Positions 1 through 9,241 of a stretch of 64,000 nt of DNA are shown here, piece after piece. The notes under the pieces are model-generated. The model searched no databases, was not told the origin of the DNA, and was given only the letters and a program-made list of their open reading frames with translations. How positions within the stretch are numbered: position 1 is the first letter of the stretch; every line of letters begins with the position of its first letter. The stretch is from positions 1 through 64,000 of the forward strand of contig JADFNB010000004.1 of the NCBI GenBank assembly GCA_022563595.1, read 5' to 3'. The DNA comes from Gemmatimonadota bacterium (GTDB taxonomy: Bacteria > Gemmatimonadota > Gemmatimonadetes > Gemmatimonadales > GWC2-71-9). Both the position numbers and the translations under genes were made by a program.

Positions 1-20
1 GCAAGGCACGAGGAGGAGTA

Positions 21-110
21 ATGGCAGCGCTATTGCGACGACGAGAAACGCCGCGGGGCGGGATGCGGGGGCATCCGAATAGCAGCACTATTTCGGCGAC
101 ACCACACTAG
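21..110 (+). CDS. Possible 29-aa small ORF
   Basis: An ATG at 21 follows an AGGAGG string (11-16) at a slightly short spacing of four bases and opens a 29-codon frame that ends with TAG at 108-110, directly against the 3' end of the integrase gene on the other strand. The product would be Arg-rich (three consecutive Arg near residue 6) and matches nothing I recognise. The good ribosome-binding site is the only argument for it, and the window edge hides what lies upstream, so it could equally be chance. Confidence 0.15.
   Translation: MAALLRRRETPRGGMRGHPNSSTISATPH
61..96. repeat. Two adjacent inverted repeats downstream of intI
   Basis: GGATGC (61-66) pairs with GCATCC (71-76) around a GGGG loop. 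The overlapping segment 75-96 forms CCGAATAG / CTATTTCGG around a CAGCA loop with one unpaired base. They lie 15-50 bases past the intI stop codon. No T-run follows on the minus strand, so they are not classical terminators. A bulged hairpin recalls attC folds, but the RYYYAAC/GTTRRRY boxes are absent. Confidence 0.3.
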
Positions 111-1070
111 CTACGGCATGTCCGCCGGACTGCGGACGCCCAAGCCGCCACGATTCAATACGTGGGTGTAGATCATGGTCGTGCGTATGTCACGATGGCC
201 AAGCAGTTCCTGGACGGTCCGTATGTCGTACCCGCCCTCGATGAGGTGCGTCGCAAACGAGTGGCGAAAGGTGTGGCACGTCGCCCGCTTGGAAATACCG
301 GCCTCCCGCACCGCTCGGCGGACGGCTCGCTGAACCCCGGACGGATGCCGGTGGTAGCGGCAGACCGCCCTCGTCCTCTTATCGACATGACGGCGCGCGG
401 CCGGAAAGACCCACTGCCACGGCCAATCGTAAACCGCTCCCGGGACCTTACGGTGGAACGCGCCGGGAAGCGGTGCGCCCCCGCCCCCGGCCGCACGATC
501 CTTCTTCTGACTCCGCCGGACACGCTCGAGATGTGCTCGCAACGGCCCGATCAACATCTCGGCGATCATGGTCACCCGAGCGCGGCCGCCCTTGCCACCA
601 CGCACACGTATCTCCCTGCGCTCGAGGTCGAGATCCTTGACCCGAAGCTGTAATGCCTCCAACAACCTGAGACCCGAACCCCACAACAGTTGGACAATCA
701 GTCGGTTGACACCCGCCATCTCATCCAAAACGCGACGTACCTCGGCGCGAGTCAGGACCACAGGAATGCGTTCGGGTTCCTTCGCCCGAACCACACCCTC
801 GATCCGCAACCGGCGCCCGACGACATGCTCGTACAAGAAGAGCAACGCACTCGCCGCCTGGTTCCGGGTCGCGGCGCTGACCCGGTCGTTCACGGCGAGA
901 TGAGTGAGGAACGCAGACACATCCTTCTCATCGAGGTCGGCCGGATGCCGCATCGCGTGGAACCGGACAAACCGCCTGACCCACCAGACGTAAGCCTGCT
1001 CGGTCCACCGGCTGTAATGCCGCGCCCTGATCACTCGACGCAGTTGCCCCAAGAGCTTGACCCTCACCAT
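111..1070 (-). CDS. intI: Integron integrase (IntI-type tyrosine recombinase)
   Basis: A 319-aa tyrosine recombinase. It has an N-terminal SAM-like DNA-binding domain (about residues 5-88) and a catalytic domain with Arg135 (GSGLR), Lys160, His266 and Arg269 (HTFRH), His292 (LLGH) and nucleophile Tyr301 (MIYTH). The stretch from about 200 to 255, with RKVP, the DWPWQWVFPA motif and a His-rich segment before QRAVRRAV, is the extra patch that separates IntI integrases from ordinary XerC/D. The C-terminal GGLGVRSP is also typical of IntI. The ATG at 1070 is the natural start. IntI recombines single-stranded attC cassette ends into attI. No cassette array is visible, so this may be a solo integrase or the array may lie elsewhere. 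Confidence 0.9.
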   Translation of the reverse strand: MVRVKLLGQLRRVIRARHYSRWTEQAYVWWVRRFVRFHAMRHPADLDEKDVSAFLTHLAVNDRVSAATRNQAASALLFLYEHVVGRRLRIEGVVRAKEPERIPVVLTRAEVRRVLDEMAGVNRLIVQLLWGSGLRLLEALQLRVKDLDLERREIRVRGGKGGRARVTMIAEMLIGPLRAHLERVRRSQKKDRAAGGGGAPLPGAFHRKVPGAVYDWPWQWVFPAARRHVDKRTRAVCRYHRHPSGVQRAVRRAVREAGISKRATCHTFRHSFATHLIEGGYDIRTVQELLGHRDIRTTMIYTHVLNRGGLGVRSPADMP

Positions 1071-1071
1071 C

Positions 1072-1089
1072 GCTCAACAATGGTTAAGT
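1072..1089. other. Candidate integron recombination core (attI-like)
   Basis: Two bases beyond the intI start codon the sequence holds GCTCAAC (1072-1078, fitting RYYYAAC) and GTTAAGT (1083-1089, fitting the GTTRRRY core) separated by AATG. The two form a 6-bp hairpin with one mismatch. Known attI sites lie beside the 5' end of intI and recombine at G^TT. A single 7-mer match could be chance; the inverted pair is less likely to be. No direct evidence of use. Confidence 0.3.
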
Positions 1090-1206
1090 GAGATGGCGCG
1101 AGCGGTACCAATTGAACGCAGCGCGAATCACCCGAAATCCAGCAGTAATCCCCCTCTCCACACCGCGGAGAGCGGGGTCGGAGGATAGGTGTGCCACCGA
1201 ATCAAC

Positions 1207-1235
1207 TTCCACTCGGCGGGCCGCGGCCCTATCCT
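1207..1235 (+). promoter_or_regulatory. Candidate promoter for the M28 peptidase gene
   Basis: TTCCAC (1207-1212) and TATCCT (1230-1235) are separated by 17 bases and would start transcription near 1242, about 40 bases before the peptidase start. The match to the sigma-70 consensus is only partial. A 6-bp hairpin (CTCTCC/GGAGAG, seven-base loop) lies upstream at about 1154-1172. Confidence 0.25.
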
Positions 1236-1280
1236 ACCCCCATGCAAACGACACGACTCACCGGCAAGGAGCTTCTCATC

Positions 1281-3329
1281 ATGATTCGGCCTGCCTGCAT
1301 CGTCCTCTTGGCCGCCACGATCCTGAGCCCGGCGGCCCGGGCACAGCAGTTCGCCCCGCTGCTCGACGCGCACCGCCGCGACCTGCTGCACGAGGCGCTT
1401 TCCGGCGAGATCGCCAAGGATCACGTCATCCAGATCACGCGGCATCATCGCATCCAGGGGTCGCGCGGGTACCGGCAGGCCGCGCAGTACGTGTTGGCTC
1501 AGCTCCGTTCCTACGGTTTCTCGGAAGAGGAAGCCTGGATCGAGTCGTTCCCGTCCGACGGGAAGGTCGCCTACCAGACGTGGCAGTCACCGTCCGGATG
1601 GGACATCGAGTCGGCCGAGCTGCGGATGGTCGAGCCGTACGACGAGCGCATCGTCGGCTACCCCGAGATCGCGATGAGCCTCATCACCTACTCGAACCCG
1701 GGCGATGTGACCGCCGAGCTGGTATGGGTTGGTGCCGGGACGAGCGAGACGGATTACGAGGGGAAAGACGTGGCCGGCAAGTTCGTGCTGGCAACCGGGT
1801 ACGGGGGCTCGGTACACCGGCTCGCCGTGCTCGAGCACGGCGCGTCGGCGGTGGTGGCGTTCCTCGACGACGACCGGGCACGCGAGTATCCCGACATGCT
1901 GCAGTACACGGGCATGTGGCCACGCAGCGATGAGTTGGATCGCGTTACCTTCGGATTCAACCTCACGAACCGGCAGGGCGAGCGGCTAGGCGACATGCTG
2001 CTGGCCGGACGGCGCGTAGTGCTGCGCGGCCAGGTGTCGGGGATCGGGCTGGAACCCTACTTCATGGACGTGGTCGTTGCCCGCATCCAGGGTTCCGACC
2101 GCGCGGCCGACGAGCTGGTCTTCAGCGCGCACCTGGACCACCCCAAGGAATCGGCCAACGACAACGCGAGCGGATCGGCGGCACTGCTGGACATCGGCCG
2201 CGCGCTGCACGCGTTGATAGCCGATGGCCGGCTGCCGCGACCGCAACGCTCGTTACGGTTTCTCTGGGTGCCCGAGTGGTACGGTACGATGGCGTACATC
2301 GAGGAACACCCCGAGATGACGGGCCCCGCGCTGGGCGGAACCACGCTGGCCAACATCAACATGGACATGGTGGGGGAGAACCTGGAGCTGCTGCACTCGC
2401 GCTTCATCATGACCCGCACCCCGGCGTCGATCCCGTCCGCCCTGAACGACGTAGTGGCCAACATGGCGCACATGGTGGACCGCATGGCTGTGCGCAGCCC
2501 GCGCGGCAGCCGCTCGCGGTTCAACTACGCCATGACCCCCTACAGCGGCGGCAGCGATCACATGATGTTCATCGACCGGAAGATCCCGGGCATCATGTTC
2601 GGGCACAGTCCCGACTACACGCACCACACGTCCGAGGACACGCCCGACAAGGTCGATCCGGTCGAGTTGGAGCGCAGTGAGATCATCGCTACCGCGGCGA
2701 TGCTCTACCTCTCCGACCTCTCAGCGGATCAGGCGGTGGACCTGGCCCACCTCGTGAGCGCCAACGGAGCCGCCCGACTGGTCGCGGCAGCCCGCCTGGC
2801 ACGACGCCGCATGCACGCGGCAGCCGACGGCGCGCGTGATGCCGCCACGTTCGAGGCGGTGAACGCGATCGCTCATGCCGCCGAACGGGAACGCGAAGCG
2901 CTGGCGTCGATTCTCCATTTCAACGACGACGAGGCCGTGCGGCGGACGGTGACGGCGCTCCAGGCACAGATCGTGTGGCACCGGAACTCAGCTACGGCCA
3001 TGATACGTGCCGAGGCGGAAGCCGCCGGCCTGCCAAGCCGCCCGCCGCCCGACGACGACGATCGCGTGCCCGTCCGACTCACCCGCGGACCGCTCGACTT
3101 CGGCCTTCCCGCCAGCCGACTCCCGGCCGACCGGGCGGCCTGGTACGCGTCGCGCGAATTCACGCTCGGCGGGAACGCCCGGTTCGAACTGGTCAACTTC
3201 ATCGACGGGACCCGCACGGTGAAGGAGATCAGGGACGCGCTCAGCGCTGAGTTCGGCCCGGTGCCGCTGGAGCTGGTGACGCGCTATCTGGAGGACTTGG
3301 CACGGGTGGACGTCGTACGCTGGCAATGA
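1281..3329 (+). CDS. Secreted M28-family metallopeptidase with PA domain
   Basis: 682 aa from the ATG at 1281, chosen because AAGGAG (1266-1271) sits nine bases upstream and a clean signal peptide follows (hydrophobic run, then ARA-QQ near residue 20). A protease-associated insert (about residues 145-230) precedes the M28 catalytic domain. Zinc-ligand motifs are visible: FSAHLDH, the Asp in SANDNASG, Glu in VPEWYG, NMDMVG, and the His-rich YTHHTSEDTPD. The last 50 residues (FIDGTRTVKEIRDALS... to the end) resemble a small winged-helix, PqqD-like fold and are not part of the peptidase core. The protein probably acts as an exported aminopeptidase. It lies 154 bp before a radical-SAM gene on the same strand, but a functional link is not shown. 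Confidence 0.85.
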   Translation: MIRPACIVLLAATILSPAARAQQFAPLLDAHRRDLLHEALSGEIAKDHVIQITRHHRIQGSRGYRQAAQYVLAQLRSYGFSEEEAWIESFPSDGKVAYQTWQSPSGWDIESAELRMVEPYDERIVGYPEIAMSLITYSNPGDVTAELVWVGAGTSETDYEGKDVAGKFVLATGYGGSVHRLAVLEHGASAVVAFLDDDRAREYPDMLQYTGMWPRSDELDRVTFGFNLTNRQGERLGDMLLAGRRVVLRGQVSGIGLEPYFMDVVVARIQGSDRAADELVFSAHLDHPKESANDNASGSAALLDIGRALHALIADGRLPRPQRSLRFLWVPEWYGTMAYIEEHPEMTGPALGGTTLANINMDMVGENLELLHSRFIMTRTPASIPSALNDVVANMAHMVDRMAVRSPRGSRSRFNYAMTPYSGGSDHMMFIDRKIPGIMFGHSPDYTHHTSEDTPDKVDPVELERSEIIATAAMLYLSDLSADQAVDLAHLVSANGAARLVAAARLARRRMHAAADGARDAATFEAVNAIAHAAEREREALASILHFNDDEAVRRTVTALQAQIVWHRNSATAMIRAEAEAAGLPSRPPPDDDDRVPVRLTRGPLDFGLPASRLPADRAAWYASREFTLGGNARFELVNFIDGTRTVKEIRDALSAEFGPVPLELVTRYLEDLARVDVVRWQ

Positions 3330-3483
3330 GGCCCGAACACCGTCATGGCGCGGCGAGGGAGGTCGCGGGATAACCCGTTAAGGGATCTTCATTGTGCGCA
3401 GCACAGAAATTAAGGACGGCCGGACCGACAACCGGTAGATTGAAAGTATCAACGGCACGAGGCCTCAGCAGGATGATCCCCAC

Positions 3484-4593
3484 ATGGTGAAGACCGCCGA
3501 CCTGGTTGGCGACCTCTACCCCGGTTACGTGTATCGGGACGCGCCACGCAACGTCTACTGGGAAACGACCATAGCGTGTGACCTGGCCTGCAAGCACTGT
3601 CGGGCCGACGCGATCAGCGAGCGTGACCCGCTCGAGCTGACGGGCGAGGAAGCCCGCGCCTTGATGCGCGACATCAAGACGATGGGCAGCATGCTGATCC
3701 TCACCGGCGGCGACCCGATGAAGCGGCCGGACCTGTTCGACCTCATCGCCTACGCGCGTGAGATCCATCTGCCGGTCTCGATCACGCCGAGCATGACGCC
3801 GACCGTGACCCGGGACGCCGTCCGGCAGTTCAAGGAGCTGGGGATCGCCGCTATGGGGGTCAGCCTGGACGGTCCCGACGCCGAGACGCACGACGCGTTT
3901 CGCGGTGTCCCCGGCACGTTCGACAACTCGATGCGGGCGCTTCACTGGGCACGGGAGTTCCGGATCCCGGTCCAGGTGAACACCACGATCACCGGCGAGA
4001 CGCTACCGCACGTGGAGCGGCTGTACGCGCTGCTGCGCGACACCGCAGCTCCACCGGTGCGGCGCTGGAGCCTGTTCCTGCTCGTCCCGATCGGCAGGGG
4101 CAGTCAGCTCCGGACCCCGTCGGCAGACCAGGTGGAGTCGCTCTTCGAGTGGGTGTACGGGACGGCACGCGAGGCGCCGTTCCACATCGGTACGGTGGAA
4201 GCGCCACATTATAGACGCTTCTGGATCCAGCGACGGCTCGCCGAGGGCATGTCGCACCCGGAGCTGAACCAGGCGGCGAAGCGCATGGGGTTCGGCGTGC
4301 GCGATGGCAACGGCGTGATCTTCGTCTCGCACCAGGGAAACGTCTACCCGGCGGGTTTCCTGCCCAGCCCGCTCCTGGGCAACGTGCGCGAGCGCTCCCT
4401 CTCGGAGATCTACCGGCACTCGCCCGCCTTGACGCGGCTGCGTGACATGGACAGGCTCAACGGGAAGTGTGGCGCCTGCGAGTTCCGCTGGGCGTGCGGC
4501 GGCTCCCGGGCACGCGCCTACTCGATGACCGGCGACGAGTACGGGTCCGACCCGTTCTGTAACTACGAGCCCGCGCTCAGCCCGATTGGCTGA
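3484..4593 (+). CDS. Radical SAM/SPASM protein, related to haem-modifying NirJ/AhbD-type enzymes
   Basis: 369 aa. The [4Fe-4S]-SAM motif is Cys32-x3-Cys36-x2-Cys39 (ACDLACKHC), with the SAM-binding TGGDP at 74-78. A C-terminal SPASM region has Cys329, Cys332, Cys338 and Cys359, enough for an auxiliary cluster. Overall layout and spacing recall the NirJ/AhbC/AhbD group and the related TIGR04053 group; I cannot separate these by eye. AhbD decarboxylates Fe-coproporphyrin III to haem, the same step done by ChdC in the neighbouring operon, which makes a haem role plausible but unproven. The last 17 bp overlap the 3' end of hemL on the opposite strand, so the two transcription units converge with no room for a terminator. 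Confidence 0.75.
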   Translation: MVKTADLVGDLYPGYVYRDAPRNVYWETTIACDLACKHCRADAISERDPLELTGEEARALMRDIKTMGSMLILTGGDPMKRPDLFDLIAYAREIHLPVSITPSMTPTVTRDAVRQFKELGIAAMGVSLDGPDAETHDAFRGVPGTFDNSMRALHWAREFRIPVQVNTTITGETLPHVERLYALLRDTAAPPVRRWSLFLLVPIGRGSQLRTPSADQVESLFEWVYGTAREAPFHIGTVEAPHYRRFWIQRRLAEGMSHPELNQAAKRMGFGVRDGNGVIFVSHQGNVYPAGFLPSPLLGNVRERSLSEIYRHSPALTRLRDMDRLNGKCGACEFRWACGGSRARAYSMTGDEYGSDPFCNYEPALSPIG

Positions 4594-5866
4594 AGGCGGC
4601 GCGCACCGCGGCTTCCGTAACGTCCAGCTCGGCATCCCCGTGCGCCGCCGAGAGGAACACGGTCTCGAACCGGGACGGCACCCAATAGATCCCCGCGTCC
4701 AACAGATGGCCGAAGAAACGGCTGAACGCCGCTCCGTCGCACGCGCTCGCGCTCGACCAGTCGGTCACCGGCCGGTCAGAGAAGAAGAGACAGAGCATCG
4801 TCCCGATCTGGTTGACCTGCACGGCCCGCCCCGCCTCGGCGGCCGCCCGGCGGAGCCGCCCGGCCAGGTCCGCCGCGGTCCGCGCGACCCCGTCCCACCG
4901 GCCCGGGCGCTCCAACTCTTTCAGCGTCACGATACCCGCCGTCATGGCGAGCGGGTTGCCCGAGAGCGTCCCCGCCTGATACACCGGCCCGGCCGGCGCG
5001 ACCAGCTCCATGATGTCACGCCGCCCGCCGTACGCGCCGACCGGCAGACCGCCGCCGATCACCTTGCCCAGTGTCGTGAGATCGGGCGTAACACCGGTGA
5101 GACCCTGTGCCCCGCCGGGATGCACGCGGAACCCCGTCATCACCTCGTCGAAAATGAGCAGGGCGCCGTGCTCGCGGGTGAGCGCGCGGAGCCCCTCGAG
5201 AAATCCGTTCGCCGGCAGCACGACCCCCATGTTGCCTACCACCGGCTCGACGATCACCACGGCGATGTCGTCGGGGAACTCGCCGAAGAGCCGCTCGACC
5301 GACCCGAGATCGTTGAACGTGGCGACCAGCGTGTCGGCCACGGCCGCCTCCGGCACACCGGGCGAGTCCGGTAGCCCGAGCGTCGCTACCCCCGACCCCA
5401 CCTTGACCAACAACAGGTCGGCGTGACCGTGATAGCATCCCTCGAACTTGACGATCTTCGCGCGGCCGGTGAACGCGCGCGCCAGTCGTAGCGCGCTCAT
5501 CGTCGCTTCGGTGCCCGAGTTGACGAACCGCACCATCTCGAGTGCCGGCATGAAGCGCCGCACCAGCCGCGCAAGGTCGAGTTCCAGCACCGTCGGCGCC
5601 CCATAACTGGTGCCGCGCCCCACGGCATCGCGCAACGCCTCTACCACGGCGGGAAACGCATGCCCCAGGATCAACGGTCCCCAGGACATCATGTAATCGA
5701 TGTAGCGGTTGCCGTCGACGTCGTAGAGGTAGGCTCCCTCCGCGCGCGCTATGAAGAGCGGCTCGCCTCCAACCGCACGGAACGCGCGAACCGGCGAGTC
5801 GACCCCGCCAGGGAGCAGCTCCTGAGCTTCCCGGAAGAGAGCGCGCGAGCGGTCGATGCCTCTCAG
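4577..5866 (-). CDS. hemL: Glutamate-1-semialdehyde 2,1-aminomutase
   Basis: A PLP enzyme converting glutamate-1-semialdehyde to 5-aminolevulinate, the second committed step of the C5 haem route. The PLP lysine lies in TLGKVIGGG and the substrate-binding [10 protein letters not shown] is intact. The first ATG (5692) would remove about 58 conserved residues ([28 protein letters not shown]). Upstream in frame there is no ATG, GTG or TTG before a TAG at 5890-5888. The only start that restores a full 429-aa HemL is CTG at 5866-5864, which overlaps the hemY stop as CTGA exactly as the other haem genes overlap. The upstream purine stretch GGGGTGG is a weak ribosome-binding site. It is the last gene of the haem operon, with its stop 17 bp inside the convergent radical-SAM gene. 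Confidence 0.9.
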   Translation of the reverse strand: MRGIDRSRALFREAQELLPGGVDSPVRAFRAVGGEPLFIARAEGAYLYDVDGNRYIDYMMSWGPLILGHAFPAVVEALRDAVGRGTSYGAPTVLELDLARLVRRFMPALEMVRFVNSGTEATMSALRLARAFTGRAKIVKFEGCYHGHADLLLVKVGSGVATLGLPDSPGVPEAAVADTLVATFNDLGSVERLFGEFPDDIAVVIVEPVVGNMGVVLPANGFLEGLRALTREHGALLIFDEVMTGFRVHPGGAQGLTGVTPDLTTLGKVIGGGLPVGAYGGRRDIMELVAPAGPVYQAGTLSGNPLAMTAGIVTLKELERPGRWDGVARTAADLAGRLRRAAAEAGRAVQVNQIGTMLCLFFSDRPVTDWSSASACDGAAFSRFFGHLLDAGIYWVPSRFETVFLSAAHGDAELDVTEAAVRAAFSQSG

Positions 5867-7278
5867 GCCGCCACCCCGGACACGTACCTAACCGCCTGCG
5901 CCGCCGCCGCCCGGCCGGAGTCGATACAGTCCGGAATCCCGATGCCCCGGTACGAGGCACCGGCCAGGAACAACCCTTCATGCCGCCCCGTAGCATCCTC
6001 GATCCTAGCTAGACGATCGTGATGGCCCAGCGTGTACTGCGGCATGCCCTTCGGCCAGCGGAAGATGCGCCACAGGACGGGTTCGGCGCTGATACCCAGA
6101 ACCCGTTCCAGTTCGGCCCGGATGAGTCGCTTGATCTCATCGTCACTCGCGCGCACGACCTCTTCGGCCCCGGCGCGTCCCACGAAGAAACGGATCAACA
6201 CCCCGTCTTGCGGTACGCGGTCGGGGAACTTGTTCGAGGTCCACGTGCATGCCACCACCGGACCGCCTTCGGCACGTGGGGAGACGTAGCCGTACCCGTC
6301 GAGCGGGCGCGCTATCGCGGCGGCCGGGAACGCGACGGAAACGGTTGCGGTCGAGACGAACGGAATCTCCCGCAGCGCGGCAGCAAGCCCGTCGTCGAAA
6401 CCGGCGACGAGATCGGCCGTGATGAAGGAGGGTGTCGCGAGGATTACGCTTTCGGCCCGCAGCTCCACACCGTCGCCGAGCCGCATGACGTATGCACCGC
6501 CGTCCCGCCATAACCGCTCGACCGCCACACCGCGTCGTATCGCAGGCGCGGGGATCGTTCGCTCGATCGCCTCGACGATCTCATCGAGACCCGTCACGGG
6601 CGTCACGAACCCGAGCTGGGCCCCCCCAGATCCAGCCGGCCGCGCGCGGCCCACGCGGGCCTTCAGCATCATGCGGATGACGCTTCCCTGCCTCCGTTCC
6701 AGCTCGATCAACTGCGGAAACGTCGCCCGGAGACTGAGCTGTTCACCGTCACCCGCGTAGATGCCGCTCAACAGCGGCTCGACCAGCCAGCGATACGCCT
6801 CTACGCCGAACCGCCGGGTCACGAAGCCGGCGATCGATTCGTCCGCTCCGTCGGCCCGCGAGCGCACGAACATCTCCAGTCCGGCGCGCACCCGGCCGCG
6901 CAGCGTCAGCAGCCTTGTGGTGAGCAGGGGCCGGATACGGGAAGGCACCAGACCGGTGATCCCAGCCGGCAGTTCGTACAGGCGTCCGTTCCGTTTGACG
7001 TAGCTCCGGCGGAACCGCGGGTCGGTACCGCGCAGGCGATCCTCGATTCCAAGGGTGCGACAGAGCGCCACGCCGGCCGGCTTGGAGGCGAGGAAACAGT
7101 CGGGGCCACCCTCGATCACGTATTTGCCGGCACGCTCGGTCGCGATCTTCCCACCCAGCCGGGGGGCACGCTCCAACAGCACGTACGGTCCCTCGAGTCC
7201 CAACTCGCCCAGCCGGTGTGCGGCGGCGAGACCGGCGATCCCGCCACCCACGATCGCTACCCGGATATCCCCGCTCAC
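5863..7278 (-). CDS. hemY: Coproporphyrinogen III oxidase (HemY/CgoX, FAD-dependent)
   Basis: 471 aa from the GTG at 7278, which overlaps the hemH stop as GTGA. The longer open frame upstream is only out-of-register hemH DNA. The N-terminal FAD dinucleotide fold ([15 protein letters not shown]) and the C-terminal [15 protein letters not shown] are typical of HemY oxidases. Family members in ChdC-containing organisms oxidise coproporphyrinogen III to coproporphyrin III with oxygen, so the CgoX role is inferred from the operon rather than from a residue. Probably membrane-associated. It lies between hemH and hemL. Confidence 0.92.
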   Translation of the reverse strand: MSGDIRVAIVGGGIAGLAAAHRLGELGLEGPYVLLERAPRLGGKIATERAGKYVIEGGPDCFLASKPAGVALCRTLGIEDRLRGTDPRFRRSYVKRNGRLYELPAGITGLVPSRIRPLLTTRLLTLRGRVRAGLEMFVRSRADGADESIAGFVTRRFGVEAYRWLVEPLLSGIYAGDGEQLSLRATFPQLIELERRQGSVIRMMLKARVGRARPAGSGGAQLGFVTPVTGLDEIVEAIERTIPAPAIRRGVAVERLWRDGGAYVMRLGDGVELRAESVILATPSFITADLVAGFDDGLAAALREIPFVSTATVSVAFPAAAIARPLDGYGYVSPRAEGGPVVACTWTSNKFPDRVPQDGVLIRFFVGRAGAEEVVRASDDEIKRLIRAELERVLGISAEPVLWRIFRWPKGMPQYTLGHHDRLARIEDATGRHEGLFLAGASYRGIGIPDCIDSGRAAAAQAVRYVSGVAA

Positions 7279-8195
7279 AACCAGCCCGCTTCCTCGGCAC
7301 GCCGGCGCACGAGCTGCGCCAATCCGGCGATCAACGTGGGGGAATCGTTCAGCATCTCGATGCGCTCGAGCTGCACACCCCTCCCACGCGCCTCCTCCCG
7401 GAGCGCGATATCCACGTCGTAGAGGATCTCCACGTGTTCCGCCACAAACCCAATCGGTGCCACCAGCACGTGCCGGCACCCCGCGTCGGCTAGCGATACC
7501 ATCACCTCGCCAACGTCGGGACCGAGCCACGGCTCTTTGCTCATGCCCGCCGACTGATAGGCCAGGCGATGGGTCCGCGGTCCCAGGACCTCCATGAGCG
7601 CGTCCACGGTGGCGCGGAGCTGCGCCGGATAGGGATCGTCCCACGAGAGAATGCGTTCCGGGAGGCTGTGCGCTGTGAAGATCACCGGCACCTGGTCACG
7701 CACCGCTTCAGGAAATCGCTCGACCGCGGCCCGCACCCGCTCCACGACGGCGTTGATATATGCCGGCAGGAGATGCCATTCCTCGACCGCCGCGATCTCG
7801 ACCTTCGACTGGGCGTCCTTGACCTCATCGAAGTACGCGCCGATGCTCATGTGCGAGTAGTGCGGTGCCATGACCAACCCGACAGCGCGTCGGATGCCGC
7901 GTTCCTCGAGCCGGGCCAGCGCATCACTGATGTAGGGGTGCCAGTGACGCATCCCGACAATGCTGTCGAAGTCGCCTCCGCCGGCGCGCAACACGCGGCC
8001 GAGCGCCGCCGCCTGTTCCTCCGTGCGCTGGAGAATAGGCGACCGGCCTCCGATTAGCTCGTAGCGACGCTTCACCTCGTCGATCGCCGCTTGCGGCGTC
8101 TCACGGAAGCTGCGTACGTCCCGGAGATACGGCCCGATGTCGTCGAGACTGCGCGGGCCGCCGTACGCCATCACCAGTACGCCGATCGCGCTCAA
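7275..8195 (-). CDS. hemH: Coproporphyrin III ferrochelatase (HemH/CpfC)
   Basis: 306 aa. Inserts ferrous iron into coproporphyrin III (or protoporphyrin IX in other organisms). Catalytic His176 is in FTAHSLPER and Glu257 in EHVEILYDVD; GGRSPI is also conserved. There is no C-terminal Cys cluster. The start is TTG at 8195, overlapping the hemE stop as TTGA; no better in-frame start gives the conserved VLVMAYGGP amino end. Its own stop overlaps the hemY start (GTGA). Confidence 0.93.
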   Translation of the reverse strand: MSAIGVLVMAYGGPRSLDDIGPYLRDVRSFRETPQAAIDEVKRRYELIGGRSPILQRTEEQAAALGRVLRAGGGDFDSIVGMRHWHPYISDALARLEERGIRRAVGLVMAPHYSHMSIGAYFDEVKDAQSKVEIAAVEEWHLLPAYINAVVERVRAAVERFPEAVRDQVPVIFTAHSLPERILSWDDPYPAQLRATVDALMEVLGPRTHRLAYQSAGMSKEPWLGPDVGEVMVSLADAGCRHVLVAPIGFVAEHVEILYDVDIALREEARGRGVQLERIEMLNDSPTLIAGLAQLVRRRAEEAGWL

Positions 8196-9241
8196 GACCG
8201 CTCCTCCGGCCGGTAGGCGTGCACCAACTCGACCACGGATTCCACCTGTTCCACCGGCGTACCCGGAAGGATACCGTGCCCGAGATTGAAGATGTGTCCC
8301 GGTCGGCCCGCCGCCCGGTCCAGGATATCCAGCACGCGGCGGCGCAACTCGTCGCGCGGCGCGAACAGGGCCACCGGATCGAGATTCCCCTGCACGCCCC
8401 TATCACCGACGACCTCCCATGCCTCGTCGAGCCGGACGCGCCAATCGAGCCCGATCACGTCGCCGCCGGCGTCACGTATGAGGTCGAGCAGCGAGGACGT
8501 GCCCACACCGAAGTGGATGGTCGGCACGTCATACCGGGCCAGTTCGCCGAACAGACGTTTCATGTACGGGAAGACGAACGTGTGGTAGTCGTCCGGGCCT
8601 AGCGTCCCCACCCAACTGTCGAACACCTGAACCGCCTGGGCTCCGGCCTCGATCTGCGCACCAAGATACGCCGCCACCGTGTCGGTGAGCTTCTCCATCA
8701 CCGTATGCCACAGCTTGGGCGCGCCGTACATCATTTTTTTCGTCTCGAGGAAATTGCGCGACGACCGTCCCTCGATCGCGTAGCTCGCGATCGTGAATGG
8801 GGCGCCGGCGAACCCGATCAGCGGCACCTTGCCATCCAGCTCGCGACGCACGATCCTGATCGCCTCCAACACGTGTCCCAGATCCTCTCGCACCTCGACC
8901 GGCTCGAGCGCGGCCACATCCGCCGCGCTGCGGATCGGGTTGCCGATCACCGGTCCATCGCCCGCCGTGAACTCGAGATCGAGGCCCATCGGAACGAGGG
9001 GTAGGAGGATGTCGGAGAAGAGGATCGCCGCGTCCATGTCGAACCGGCGAATCGGCTGCAGCGTGACCTCCGCCGCCAGTTCGGGCTCGGCGCACATTTG
9101 CAACAGCGTGTATTTCTCGCGCAGTGCCCGGTATTCGGCCATGTACCGGCCCGCCTGGCGCATGAACCATACGGGCGTGTGTGGTACCGGCTCGCCGCGC
9201 GCCGCTCTCAGAAAGACCGCTTCCGTCTCGACGAGCGTCAT
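8192..9241 (-). CDS. hemE: Uroporphyrinogen decarboxylase
   Basis: 349 aa from the ATG at 9241, which overlaps the chdC stop (ATGA); a GTG two codons upstream is possible. Decarboxylates uroporphyrinogen III to coproporphyrinogen III in the cytosol without a cofactor. The signature PVWFMRQAGRY lies at about residues 23-33. The conserved Asp of FSDILLP and the C-terminal His of THIHF-like TIHFGVGT are present. Family-typical length. Confidence 0.95.
   Translation of the reverse strand: MTLVETEAVFLRAARGEPVPHTPVWFMRQAGRYMAEYRALREKYTLLQMCAEPELAAEVTLQPIRRFDMDAAILFSDILLPLVPMGLDLEFTAGDGPVIGNPIRSAADVAALEPVEVREDLGHVLEAIRIVRRELDGKVPLIGFAGAPFTIASYAIEGRSSRNFLETKKMMYGAPKLWHTVMEKLTDTVAAYLGAQIEAGAQAVQVFDSWVGTLGPDDYHTFVFPYMKRLFGELARYDVPTIHFGVGTSSLLDLIRDAGGDVIGLDWRVRLDEAWEVVGDRGVQGNLDPVALFAPRDELRRRVLDILDRAAGRPGHIFNLGHGILPGTPVEQVESVVELVHAYRPEERS

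Noticed and set aside
3360-3400. GTTAAG near 3379 as a second integron recombination site flanking the M28 gene
   Set aside because: It reads GTTAAGG, missing the final pyrimidine of GTTRRRY, and no RYYYAAC partner or attC-like fold was found in the 154-bp gap, so the peptidase gene is not shown to be a cassette.
1281-4593. RiPP biosynthesis cluster
   Set aside because: A radical-SAM/SPASM gene and a PqqD-like tail are present, but no precursor peptide was seen in the gaps at 3330-3483 or 1090-1280, and the tail is on an exported peptidase.
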